DNA of 64,000 bases from Adiantum capillus-veneris. Its lineage: Eukaryota > Streptophyta > Polypodiopsida > Polypodiales > Pteridaceae. The stretch covers positions 131,375,182 through 131,439,181 of the forward strand of contig CM043967.1 of NCBI GenBank assembly GCA_014529385.2, read 5' to 3'. The translations under genes were made by a program, and so were the position numbers. The notes beneath the pieces were generated by a model. It made no database searches. It saw only the letters and a list, made by a program, of their open reading frames with translations, and was not told the origin of the DNA. Shown here piece by piece: positions 12,090 through 23,000 of the stretch (positions are counted from its first letter, which is position 1; every line of letters begins with the position of its first letter).

Positions 12090-13353
12090 GAGGAATGCCT
12101 AGGTGCCTAAACACAGTGCCTTTGCCCACTTGGGATTGAAACAATGTGTGGAGTTCATCATTTTCAGGTTGGTGGTAAAAGGTGATTCTTTATTGGTCAT
12201 CAAGCAATTGCTAGGCCAATGGCAGGTGAAATGGGATTTGTTAAAGCATTGGTTCTATGCCATTAAGAAGTTGTTGAAGTTTTTTGATGAGGTTCAGTTC
12301 AAGCATGTTAAAAGGGAGCAAAACCAAGAAGCAGATCAACTTGCAAGCAACAAAGTGCAAGTGCAAGTGCAAGTTACAGGTATATATGTGGTCCCAAACA
12401 CATATAGCCCCAACCACCTATGCAAGACGTGCAACTTTAAAGGCAATTGAGGACTTTTTGAGCACATGCCAGTGTTTAGAAAGGTTGTCCAAACTACAAA
12501 AATGAAGGATAGTGCATAAATCTTGTAAATTTACATTGATAGGGGAGGATCTATTGACCTATGGATGAGATGAAGTGATGCGAAGGGTGCTTTACAAAGA
12601 AGAAATCGATATGGTGCTGTAGCAATGTCATGAGGGAAGTGGACATTAGGGTAAGGACCAAGTTTTGTTTTGAGTGATGAGGGCAGGGTTTTGGTGGCCC
12701 TCAGTAGTACGTGATGTGCACTATTGGGGAAAACCTTCCATGAATGTCAGACTATGGGTGAGAGGAGGTTGATAGCCGAGTCACAAGGGGAAATCATTGC
12801 CCAAAATACTTTTGAGAAATGGGCTTTGGATGCCATTGTCCCACTCCCAAAGTTGGCAGGTGGGAAGAAATACATCGTGGTGGCTATTGACTACCTTACT
12901 AGGTGAGTCAGGCCAAAACTGTAAAGGAGGTAAATGCTCATGTTGTGGCTAAGCTTGTTTTTGATAACATTTGCTACTGTTTTTGGGGTACCATGGGTGC
13001 TCATGTCAGATAGAGGGTAGGGATTTAGAAGGAAACTAATGAAGGCTTTGGTGGAGAAATTGGGCATCCAACACCAGTTCTCTTCACCGTATCATCCTAA
13101 ATGCAATGGTTTGGTAGAAAGTGCCAATGGTAAAATCATAAAAATGCTGACAAAGTATGTTTATAAGCAAGAAACCGAGTGGGAAATGAATTTTAAGGAG
13201 TGTTTATGGACATACAGGATGTCCTACAAAGTGGCAACCGAATTTGCTCCATTTGAGTTGGCATATGGTAAGTACGTGATGTTGCCAGTCCATACACACC
13301 TAGGTATTACTAAATGTGCTAATACAAAGATCAGGCCTTTCCTAGAGCAATGA
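12090..13353 (+). pseudogene. Gypsy relic: second RNase H and integrase
   Basis: Plus-strand relic in broken frames. RNase H part (12103-12450): 'RLVVKGDSLLVIKQLLGQW' and 'HVKREQNQEADQLAS', the acidic and His positions of the plant-type second RNase H. Integrase: 'FEKWALDAIVPLPK' and 'VVAIDYLTR' (first catalytic Asp region), then 'GIQHQFSSPYHPKCNGLVE', which keeps the Glu, and 'WTYRMSYKVATEFAPFELAYG'. The region with the second Asp is degraded near 13010. The order RNase H then integrase and the second RNase H point to a Tat-type element. Confidence 0.8.
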
Positions 13354-13499
13354 GCATATATAAGCACAGGAGGGGAAAAAACTACCGAGGAAGCAAAAAA
13401 GTCCATTGATGGCTAAAAATGCATTCACACATATCACTTCCATGATATGGTAACCTGTGATGTAGTGAGCACGAGTTGGCACTGATATATCGGGAAGTG
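13354..13499. other. No gene
   Basis: Short junction between the plus-strand gypsy relic and the minus-strand copia relic. Neither target duplications nor LTR ends are visible. Confidence 0.4.
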
Positions 13500-14741
13500 T
13501 CAAACCCTATGTGATTAGTCTACAAAGGTGAGTAAGCCCAAAGCTTTGTGAAAAACTTTAGACTTCTCAAGAGGTAGTGCCTTTATAAAATGAGCAGCAC
13601 GACTAGATTGTATGGGCACATAAGCCAAGCGTATGTATTCTACATAAAATCTCTCCTTGATGCAATAGCAATGCACCTTAATGTTCTTTATGTGAGCATT
13701 GAACATTGGATGAGCATTCTATGAGCATTGAACATTGGGTGAGCATTGTGTAAGCCTTGACCACTAGGTTCCCTGCAAGTGCTAAAGCACATGACTACTA
13801 GTGAAGGTCGTGGTGGCAACATACTTCTAACGAACACCCAGGTCAGAAAGACAAAAGATTTGTGAGCCAAGCACACTCAATAATAGCTATGAAACTTACC
13901 ATGTACTTAGTCTCACAACTAGAAGTGTCCACTATAGGCTACTTCTTACTTAACCAAAATATGCCTATGATGTTGAGCATGAAACAAAAGCCACTAGTGG
14001 ACACTCTTGTGATATAGTAACTAGCCCAATCTGAGTCTGAAAAAGCATGTAGATCTAGCAACATGATCCCCCTTGGGAAAAAATAACCCAGGATCTAGAG
14101 TCCCACAGAATCAACAAAAGGTTCACTTCACTACCCTCTAATGCATAAACCTTGGGCTATGCATAAATATGCTCATATGTCAGAATGCTTATTGAACATT
14201 TGTCCTCATAATGCATACATAAATAATGCAACCAATAGCCTATCACTAGAGAGTGACATCAAAGTGCTCTCTAGCATCATGAAGACTAAGCTTCAAACCA
14301 ATAGCCTATCACTAGAGAGTGACATCAAAGTGCTCTCTAGCATCATGAAGACTAAGCTTCAAACCTATCTCCATAGAAGTAACATGAGGCTTACAATCTA
14401 TAAAGCTGAATCTATGCAATAGTGTCTTAATATATTTCATCTAATACTGAGCAATACACATGCTTAAACTATATGCCCAAATAATGTTGCAAAATCTCCA
14501 AACATAACATCTCAAAGGAGGCTTTTCGATCAACTTTAAAAATAACGAATAAGTCTTGCATTTGGTATGATAAGCAATATGTCATCAATATAATGCACGA
14601 TTATTCAAAATACATCCTCTACAAGCTTGACATACAAAGTGCTCTTAGTTGCACTATTCTAAAAACCATCTACAACCAACTAAGCATAAATCTTTTCATA
14701 CCAAGCATTAGAGCTTGGTTTTAAACCATACAAAGGCTTCC
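13500..14741 (-). pseudogene. Copia RT/RNase H relic
   Basis: In broken frames the minus strand reads 'KPLYGLKPSS' and 'VHYIDDILL' (RT, about 14740-14580), then near 14060-13890 'FSDSDWASYYITRVSTSGF' and 'SSCETKYMVSF', which are copia RNase H motifs. Numerous stops. It differs in sequence from the copia element at 1991-7492, so it is another family or a much older copy. A 66-bp tandem repeat lies between the RT and RNase H parts. Confidence 0.75.
14231..14362. repeat. Two perfect 66-bp tandem units
   Basis: The unit beginning 'accaatagcctatcactaga' is repeated at 14231 and 14297 with no mismatch that I can see. Period 66 keeps any reading frame. It lies in the dead copia relic, so it is a recent slippage or unequal-exchange product. 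Confidence 0.95.
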
Positions 14742-15860
14742 TTTTTTTTGAAAGTGCTCAGTTGAGCTTGAATTGCTTAATCGTCAGAAAGTTACAAAGG
14801 GCCCTGGCATATCCTTTGCACAGGGTTATCCAAGAAAAATACGTCAAAGGGGGAGACCATCCTGATTAGCCTAGGTCTTATTACAATGTATTGTCCATAG
14901 CACGTTTGTAGAACAACATTTGAGTCCAGGGGCTCACATTTCCCTTGAAACAGTAGCGCATTCTTGGACTACCAAATAGCTCTTAATACCATGGATCTTA
15001 TTCTGCATATGGTACTCAAAAGAGCCAAATCATCAATGGACCTGGAGCCCATAGCAAGGGTACACCTAAAGAAGGGAGTTCCCAGATGTGTGTGCACCCT
15101 CCTGCAGATTGCACCCATGAAATTGCTAATTTTCAGATATTCCCAGAATAGGTGCAAAAGGGATTCATTCGGGTGCTTGCATCTAGTGCAAATACCTTTG
15201 GCAAGATCTCTAGCTTTGGCTTTGTGTCATCTCGGGATGAAGCCAAACAGAGCTCTCCGGAGAAAGACTTTGTCCCTTTCTTTACACTTGGCCCTCTAGA
15301 TGTTCCCAATAACTTGACCCCATTTGCTCGCCGTCCACTTTTTGGAACAAATCCTGTTGAGATGATCAATCCAATCCTCTGTAGAGCATTAATTTTCATA
15401 GATAGTCTAGTCTTAAACAAGCTAAACAGTCTCTCTCTAAGCCACTTCCAAGCTTTCTAGTCAAGCGGTGTGGAGTAGGGAGGAAGGGTTAGGATTGATA
15501 CTTTTTCTAGTAGCCTTCCAACAAGGACTTCCTCCTTGAGTGAGAGGTTGCAACAAATCTTTAGATACATCAGGGTTTGCCAATCCCCTTTTTGATCATT
15601 CCATAGAGCATCTAAGGTGTCAAGGCCCTTGTTCAAATTCCTAGCAATTTCCATCAATGCTCAAATCTTCCACAATGGGGCCCAACAGAGAACAGTGTCT
15701 AGCCGTCCCTTTCCAAGTATCTAATCTCCTCTTTCCACTTGAGTGCCACAAAGGCCTCTTAAGCTTGCACATATTTTTTCCTTCCTTTGTTTTATCAAAA
15801 CCATGAGGTTATGATAAATACACTTCCTCATGCAAATCACCACTGAAAACACAATGTTTA
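14742..15860 (-). pseudogene. L1-type LINE 3' relic
   Basis: Minus-strand relic. A run of eight T (14742-14749) on the plus strand may be the LINE poly(A) tail. Readable pieces such as 'RDLAKGICTRCKHP' in shifted frames and the frame 15133-15420 have the composition of the zinc-binding region that ends plant L1 ORF2. It inserts against the copia relic. Heavily decayed, and the 5' limit is uncertain. Confidence 0.55.
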
Positions 15861-15862
15861 TG

Positions 15863-17019
15863 TTTTTTTTTTTTTTGGCCATACTCACAATTGTGAGTCG
15901 AGAGAGTTTATATTAATTCAAAAAGAATACAATTGCCCACATGCACTACATGTGCCTTGATGGGACTAGGGTTCCAACAGAGGCTTGTGCACAACTAAAG
16001 AAACAATACCATTGGTTATACAAACCTACCCTATTGAGTGTTCCAAGCAGCTCAATGCATGAGTCCAATCTTCATCCTTATCCATTGATCCCGTTCTAGC
16101 TCCAACAGCATGGATGAGCTAAGTGATCATGCACACAATATAAACAAAACAAGCTACAACAAGCTTGGCCCTCAAATACCCAAAGATTCCTAGAGTTCCA
16201 GACCTAATTGAGGTAGCAAAATCTAGTGATCTGGGTGCACACCAAAATGGCATGGCTTTGAAATCAATAAAGACAATTGTCTTCCAAGTTCTCCACACCT
16301 ATTTGCACACCTTAGCAGCCAGACCCTGTGAAGTAGGGCACATGATGAATAGATGAAGGGGGTCTTCAAAGGCTGACCTATAGCCAGAGCATGTGTTAGA
16401 GCCGAGCCCTCTAGTTCACACCTTAATCCCAATAGGCAAGGCTCCCCATAGCAGCTTCCAGATGAATACCTTCATGTATTCTGGCCATTGAGTCTCCCAA
16501 ATGTTAAGTATGGAGCCTGATATACCCCTTGTAATTTTTTGTATTATCATAATATTCCTTTTCACCGCCGTAATATTATGGTCGTACGACGGACAAAAAG
16601 TGGTCGAAAACTAGCCGATCGGTTGGCCGGTTGCCGGTAGTCAATGGCCGGTGGTGGCTGATGGACAAATTCAATGACCCGTGGCTAATTTCAAGGTAGA
16701 CTTGTCTTCTCAAGGGTAGCCACACATGAGCGCATTGGAGATTCCAACTTGGACTTGTCTACACAGGGCGGCTACACACGACTGCCTCTCATGAGAGAGG
16801 GCAACCCTTTTAGCCTATAAAAGGAGGCCTCTTCTACAAACAAAAGGCATTCTGGTGCATTGTGAAGTTGATGTGAGGTGGTGAGAGTGAAGCAAGGTGG
16901 GAGCTCTATTAAGGGTATGATCCCTTTGTAACCTACTTCTTATTTGAAGTACTAAAGCCATTGAGTGGCTGCTTTCCGTGGATGTAGCCCACATTGGGTG
17001 AACCACGTATAGCGTGCTT

Positions 17020-17057
<38 letters not shown>

Positions 17058-17835
17058 CTATAATCTCTCATGTGTAAAAATTATCTCTCTCCATTAAGTA
17101 CACTACTATAATATCCACTTAGCTACATCCTATTTTTTAACACCAAAATTCTCTTAATACTTGTTTTCAAGTGATCTTTAGACCAATTTTTCTTCCAAAT
17201 TTTGGTGAGTGGGATGAACTAATTTGCTTTCTATATCAGTACATTATAGGTATTCTGAGTTTTGGGAAATGTGAACACTCTATCCTTTGACCAATGCCAT
17301 GCTCTCCAATCAATCTCTGATCCATTGATAGGTGGAGGTGAGGCTGCAAGCACTTCCAAGTGTCTACCAATAAGAAGCCTTTCGTACATACCCAATTTAA
17401 GTTTCATCACTACAAGCTCCACATCCAAAATCTTCTGTCATCCTAAAGATGAGAGAGTTTATAAATTCCTTTGTTGTTTACCAAGCATGCAGCTTTCCTC
17501 CAAAAGGGGTCCAATGAACCCTCCCCAAGTTTGGAGAGCCAAGAGGACCAATTGAGAGAAGAATCCCTGAAGTATATGAAATTATCCCCTCATTCTTGGG
17601 TTGAAGTTGCTTTGTTGCACTTTTGTACTAGCTCCCCTATGCAACCTCCAAGCTTCAAGAGTTTCCAAAAGGGCCCTAAACTCTTGTCCGAGAATGTGGC
17701 ATTCTTCCAAGTACCCCCTTTGAGGCAAGGTTTGCTTCATTAATCATATCACAAGCCATAATCACCCATTCCTCCTTTTGGTCCATCAATGAGGTCACTA
17801 GTTTGGCACACAAAGCTTCTGTATGAACCATGGGG
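15863..17835 (-). pseudogene. Second L1-type LINE 3' relic, split by a solo LTR
   Basis: Fourteen T at 15863-15876 mark a probable poly(A) tail on the minus strand. Coding traces include 'SSCALLHRVW' (near 16330) and 'WHWSKDRVFTFPKTQNTY' (near 17270), both typical of the reverse-transcriptase-associated zinc-binding domain of plant L1 elements. The solo LTR at 16502-17142 interrupts it with a CCAAA duplication, which shows the LINE was there first. Confidence 0.65.
16502..17142 (+). mobile_element. Solo LTR (641 bp), TSD CCAAA
   Basis: Starts TGTTAAGTATGG and ends TTTTTTAACA, so it has TG...CA ends with a short terminal inverted repeat (TGTTA/TAACA). The 5-bp repeat CCAAA flanks it at 16497-16501 and 17143-17147. 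A TATA box 'tataaaag' lies at 16816-16823, followed by a (CT)n stretch near 17029. The same LTR occurs at 21777-22511. Strand is assigned from the TATA box. No internal sequence remains, so LTR-LTR recombination has removed the element. Confidence 0.93.
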
Positions 17836-17857
17836 TCAATAATCCCAATTCTGCCTT

Positions 17858-17859
<2 letters not shown>

Positions 17860-17948
<89 letters not shown>
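17860..17948. repeat. (GA)n microsatellite, 89 bp
   Basis: Pure GA tract at the point where the LINE relic stops and LTR-derived sequence of gypsy #2 begins. Confidence 0.97.
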
Positions 17949-17951
<3 letters not shown>

Positions 17952-18580
17952 GGCGTGAGAGGGGAAGGGAGATAGTGAGCGAGAGATGGGGGAGAGAGGG
18001 AGGGAGAGCGTGAGTGTGTGTGTGTGTGTGTGTGTGTGGGGTTTGTGTGTGGGTGTGTGTGTATGTGTGCGTGTGCGCGCACGCGTGTGTGTGTGTGTGT
18101 AGGGAAAACGAGAGAAAGAGAGATTTTTCTGCGCACCCTATGGGCTGGCCTGGCTGCCGACATACGGAAGGAGAGAGAGAGAGGGAGGAGTCAACGAGGG
18201 TGTGTGTGTGAGAGAGGGAGAGAGAGCGGGCCAGGGAGTGTGTGTGGGTGTGAATGAATGAGAGAGAGGGGGAGTGCTTACCCCATGCATGGCGGTCCCT
18301 CCAGGTTGACAAATGAGAGGGAGAGAGAGATTTTATGGTTGCATGTGATAATGAAGGAGAGAGAGGGGGAATAATAGAGGAGAGGGGGGAAGGTGATGCC
18401 AAGAGGGGGGGGGGGGGGGGGGGGGGGGGCGGCCCCTGTGGGTGCATGCGTGAGCAAGGGGGAGAGAGAGGATGGCGGTGGCTTCTATAGGGGAGATTTT
18501 TTTTTTCTTATATTTGATTATTATTAAGCTCTCGATTGGGGTTGATGCCCACGGCCGCGGCTTGTCAAAGCTGGTCATCA
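17949..18580 (-). repeat. Truncated 3' LTR of gypsy #2
   Basis: GT/GA-rich sequence, then from about 18210 to 18580 a close match to 30690-31079 (shared 'gagagattttatggttgcat' and 'gcggcttgtcaaag'). It ends 'gtcatca', followed by the purine-tract complement 'ttagccctctccttctgg'. The first part of the LTR, present at 23955-24111, is missing here. Confidence 0.75.
18405..18429. repeat. Poly-G run of 25
   Basis: Twenty-five consecutive G within the gypsy #2 LTR. The matching LTR at about 30920 has only a short G run there, so the tract grew after insertion or is a base-calling expansion. Confidence 0.9.
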
Positions 18581-18599
18581 TTAGCCCTCTCCTTCTGGC

Positions 18600-19690
18600 T
18601 AGAGGCATTCATGTCTCTAGCTCTACTTCTGATTCCCTAGCAGCGGAGTTGGAGGGTTCTCCCTCCTCTAGAATATCTAGCATTAAATCGGCATCAAACC
18701 TTTAGAAGTACCTTTTTAGCCTCCATCCATTGTCTCTGGTCTTGTGAATTCGACCATCTACTTCCATCAATTTGTAGGTGCCATTGGCATATCGTTTTTT
18801 GACGATGAATAGCCCTTCCCACCTGGGCTGAAACTTCTTATCTTTTCTAGTGTCAAATCTATTGTCGTATCTCAACACTAACATGCCTTTCTTCAGACCC
18901 TTTTTCTTAAGCCCTTGATTGAATGTGAGTCGAAGTCATTCTGCTTGCATTGCATAGTGGTTGATCGCATCTCCCCTATCTAGCTGAAGCCTTTCTAGAT
19001 CCAAGATGTGGTTGCAGAGATGGGCAATTGGGTGCTGTAACTGACCATGACTCACAAGCTGGCTATCTGTACCTCAATGGGTAGAATGGCCTCCTTTCCA
19101 TATACTAGATGGAAAGGGGTAAAACCTAGTGATGTTTGGAATGTTGCATAGTAGGCCCAAAGAGCGGCCATGAGATGCTTATCCGAATCACTTGTGTGGT
19201 TATTCACTTGCTTTGTGGTGATCTTACAGATCATGCTGTTTACCTTTTCTACTAGACCATTGCACTGTGGATAGTATGTAGTGGAGTGTCGGCATGTGAT
19301 GCATATCCCTATTCAGACTAGGCCAAGAGAATCTTGCCTGTAGAATCTTCCTACTAGTAATATCTAGAGCAAAGTGGCCGCCGCAAACACCATCATGGAA
19401 ACTTGAGATTACCTCCGTGATTTCACTGGAGATTGGCACTTGCCTGAGAATCTGGTCTTTGCCCTTGCAGTACAAGGCTGTTTATAAGGTGGTATCTCAT
19501 TGCCTTTTGGACAAGCCATTTTTTATGGCCATTAGTGAGATCTCTGGGACATTCACCTATTTTGAAGAAAAGCGATACGTCCTGACAAGGCTCCCTGGAT
19601 AGAGCATCAATGATCAACAACTCAAACTGCCTTTGAGTAAATGGGAAGCCTATGACTTCCAAAATTTTGTGCCAATATCCTCCAATCCCA
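18600..19690 (-). pseudogene. Gypsy #2 integrase with deleted catalytic core
   Basis: In element order: 'ALSREPCQDVSLFF', 'GKDQILRQVPISSEITEVI', the zinc-binding 'GVCGGHFALDITSRKILQA', then near 19290 a direct jump to sequence equivalent to 'YPQCNGLVEKVN' of gypsy #4, 'TKQVNNHTSDSDKHLMAALW', 'GFTPFHLVYGKEAILPIEV' and the C-terminal 'NRFDTRKDKKFQPRWEGLF'. Against gypsy #4 about 120 residues holding the first two catalytic Asp are absent. Confidence 0.82.
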
Positions 19691-20020
19691 AGTGAAGAAT
19701 AGGATAATCACTTTAGCTCCTTCCAAGACAATACTTAGAATCATGGTCCCAAAGATTGTACCACGAGTCCTCCATCTATGGATTCCTTGTTCATGTGGCA
19801 AGTCCCAGTTTTCTTCAGAACCTAGCTCACCACTATCGATGAAGCTAGCAAAAGAGTCACTATCGTCTCAGGTGCTGTCAAAAAGGTCCATTGCCTTTCC
19901 TAACATTGGTTATAAGCCATTGACCTCGCAGCTCAAAGACAAGCTTGATACATGTTGTACCAAAGTGCATAGCATATACAAAAGATAGGTTGCAATCCAC
20001 TGGTTGAAAATCACTCCATC
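19691..20020. other. Unassigned sequence where the gypsy #2 RT should be
   Basis: In related elements the RT, RNase H and second RNase H lie here. None of their motifs is present. The sequence has no recognisable frame and may be a replacement carried in by the element or a later rearrangement. Confidence 0.45.
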
Positions 20021-20887
20021 TCAACTAAATGAATGCAAGATCATACTGCCATCTTTCTCACATTGAGATCCGTTTTTTGTGACCTTTATGACCATCCCTT
20101 GTGCTAAGGGTTCTCTGAATCTTTTCTTAAATGCATTAAACACAATACGATCAAACACAATCTCTACATCTAGGTTGACAAACCTAGATCGCCAATAGGT
20201 TGCCACTGCATCCACTTGCTTAAGAATTTCCTTAGGGTGGACTCTAAAGTCCCACTCGTTGAAAAAAATCATTTGAGTTGTGTTTGCAATTTCTTCCTTT
20301 GATTGGTGTAGTTCCAAAGACTTCATGCTTCCTTCCTGCAATTTTATATCTAGTGGATCCACCTTGTTATGATTGGTAAGCATGAGACCCATGATCTCAA
20401 GAGTGCTGTCACTATCATTCGTTGTTGTAGATTCCTCCTCCTCTGATGTTGTAGTAGAATCACTAGAGAGTGCACTAGTCTCTAGGTCCATCCCTTGTTT
20501 CTTATTGGCCTGCATATTGTATGGGATCTTCTTTCCCTTCCTACCTTGCATCTTGAGAATTCTTGTGTCCAAATATTGATTTGCTCTCATGGCCATGAGC
20601 CATGGTCTCTTTGACATAATTGGGTAGCCCTCCCCCTTAGGGATACTCATGCCCTGCATAGAAACATCACTCACAAGATCACAAGATTTTATAGACTCAC
20701 CAAATGTGAAATCTAAAATGCCAGTCTTTTGTCGTGGCTTATACTTTCTCTTGATTGACTCCCCCTTGGCCTTTATCTTTTCTTCCTTTTGTGAAGCTTC
20801 CTCATGTATAGAGTGATTAAATCCCATGGCGTCTACCTCTTCAACATTGTTCTTACCCTCCTCTACTCCCTTGATGTGTTTCTCCAC
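20021..20887 (-). pseudogene. Gypsy #2 gag C-terminus/protease joined to an unknown stretch
   Basis: A 288-codon open frame. Its first half is gypsy: 'KYKPRQKTGILDFTFGES' (gag C-terminal motif) then, after a deletion of the protease active site, 'GEGYPIMSKRPWLMAMRAN' and an acidic Ser/Glu-rich linker as in gypsy #4. From about residue 180 onward the match stops and the frame continues with sequence such as 'FFNEWDFRVHPKEILKQVDA' and 'NAFKKRFREPLAQGMV', which I do not recognise. It is open across the join, which is unusual for this decayed element. Confidence 0.65.
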
Positions 20888-20899
20888 CTTCCCTTTTCC

Positions 20900-22700
20900 C
20901 TCATCTTAAAGAACGATGAAAATCACTGCTTGGTCATTGGCTGGTGGTGGGGGAAAGGTAGAATGAGAGGTTGTGGTGGCGGCGGTGGTTGAACAGGTCG
21001 TTGTAATATTTGCAAAGGTGGTGTTTGTTGTGGTACCCTTGGTGGTGGTGGTCTTACTCTTGGTGGTGACAGAGAGAGGGAGATTTGGTTTTGTATTTCT
21101 CCTCTGTTAAAATTTTTCCTCCTTGGGTGTGGGCAATAATACATGCCATGGCCGTCTTCTCCACAATTGTAGCAGTAGTACTCTTGGTTTTGCCTCCATT
21201 TTCCTCTCCCTTGCTATTGATTGCGGTTTTGTGCATGCCGTTGCTGCACCAAATGTAAGATTCTCTAGCTGGTTGGTGATTCGGTTGAGTAGGTCTTGTT
21301 GATCTTTAGCTGGCTCCTTTGTTGATCTTCAGTCGGCTCCTGTGGCTAATTCCTTTGGACAACTGACTACAGGTGCAGCTAGGTGTGGTTGCGGTTCCTC
21401 TTCCTTGGTAGTTTTGGCTTGTAGATGCAACTTCTTATCTCTAAGGTGGGCTACTTCAACTGCTACCTCATATGTAGCAGGAAACCTTCCCTTTACCTTC
21501 TCTTTAAGAATTGGCCGTAAACCAGCCACAAACTATAATTTTTTAGGAAATTGGGTGCCCCTTCACCCTCCCACAACGATACAACCCATCCTCCCCATAG
21601 ATCTACAAACTTTGATTTGTATGCTGCATACTCAGCCATACTTCCTTGCTTCAACTCCATCAGCAATTGCCATAGCTTCTCGGATGTGGTGCCTTCTCCA
21701 AAACGCCTTAGGAATGCTGCTCTTAGCAGATTCCACCTCTCCTTGGTGGCTTGCACCAAGGTGTTGTACCATGATCTGTTAATTATGGAGCCTAATTTAC
21801 CCCTTATAATATTTTTGTGGTAAAAACGCACATTTCTAAGGCCCCCATTATGAAGAGAAGCCATCGTGCGTGAAGAAAAATCATTCGCCGGAAACAAAAA
21901 ATTTCACGCCAATCCTCGGAATATTCATTTTCGTCAAAATATTATGTCCAGTTAGTGGCTGGAAAGTGGTCAGAAAACGATCGGTTGGTTGGCCGATGGC
22001 TGGTAGTCAATTGTCATGGTCGGAAGTCAATGGCCAGTTGGCCGGTGGCCGAATTCAAAAGCGGATTTGTCTTCGCAAGGGCGTCCACACATGGGTGGAT
22101 TGGAGGGTCCGATTTGGACTTATCTACACAAAGCTACACATGGCTGCCTCTCATGAGAGAGGGTAGACCTTTTGGCCTATAAAAGGAGGCCATTTCTACA
22201 CACATTTCACAGTGTGAAGTTGATGCAAAAAAAGGTGGGTGTGAGGTGGTGAGAGTGAAGCAAGGCGGGAGCTCTATTAAGGGTATAATCCCTTGGTAAC
22301 CTACTTCTTATTTGAAGTACTAAAGCCATAAAGTGGCTGCTTTCCCATGGATGTAGCCCACATTGGGTGAATCACGTATATCATTTGTACTCTCTCTCTC
22401 TCTCTCTCTCTCCCCCTCTCTCTACTCTATAATCTCTTGTGTGTGAAAATTATCTCTCTCCATTAAGTAATCTACTCAATTATCTACTTAGCTACATCAT
22501 ATTTCCTAACATGATCTTGCTTCCACGTTCATTAGCAGTGAAAAAATGCGTAGACGGGGAGAATCATCATCCCTTCAGAGACAATGTATGCTATTTCAAG
22601 GTTATCCAAGAAGTCTGAAGCATCTTCCCCCACCTTACTCGTGAAGGTTGGGAAAGAAACATTTGCCATCACAAAAAACAAGTTTTTTTCAAACTTTTTT
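20900..22700 (-). pseudogene. Gypsy #2 gag, split by a solo LTR
   Basis: Pro-rich linker (about 20930-21070), then zinc-knuckle residues 'CYNCGEDGHGMYYC' in broken frames (about 21130-21180), the capsid part with 'LRPILKEKVKGRFPATYEV', 'FVDLWGGWV' and 'GEGTTSEKLWQLL', and beyond the solo LTR the N-terminal part (22512-22690), which matches the gag start of gypsy #4. The Trp in 'ATKERWNLLRAAF' here is a stop codon in gypsy #4. Confidence 0.8.
21777..22511 (+). mobile_element. Solo LTR (735 bp), TSD TGATC
   Basis: Starts TGTTAATTATGG and ends TTTCCTAACA, flanked by TGATC at 21772-21776 and 22512-22516. It is the same family as 16502-17142: shared 'ggagctctattaagggtat', 'gatgtagcccacattgggtg' and TATA box 'tataaaag' at 22178-22185, with a CT-rich stretch near 22390. 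It interrupts the gag of gypsy #2. Confidence 0.93.
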
Positions 22701-23000
22701 TTTCTTTTCTTAAACCCAAATGACTTAGCGTCTTATAGCGGCTTCTTACAAGGCTGGGTGGATAGATTAGAATAGGATGAAAATGAAAACATCGAAAGAG
22801 TGATGGTAATCCAACACGGTGAGGATAATGGCGTTTGAGGAGCTAAGGATCTCTCCTAGCACCGTAGCACCAAGCAGATACACAATCTTTTGTTGATAGA
22901 AGATTTTTCTATCTACATACATATTTACATGCATGTGTTGCAAAAAAACAAAAAAGCGGTTGGTCCGTTATCCATGATGCACAGAGTGTAGAGTACTTAC
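22701..23000. other. Gypsy #2 leader, no gene
   Basis: Sequence upstream of the gag start on the element strand. No frame with a recognisable product. Confidence 0.4.

Noticed and set aside
18405-18429. Poly-G runs (also 46718-46738) as functional quadruplex elements
   Set aside because: Single homopolymers without conserved counterpart; the matching LTR lacks it, and long G runs are prone to sequencing error.
18014-18447. Cys-Val and His-Thr repeat frames, also near 25543, 40352-40834 and 33000
   Set aside because: Products of (GT)n/(CA)n runs in LTRs; no conserved protein.
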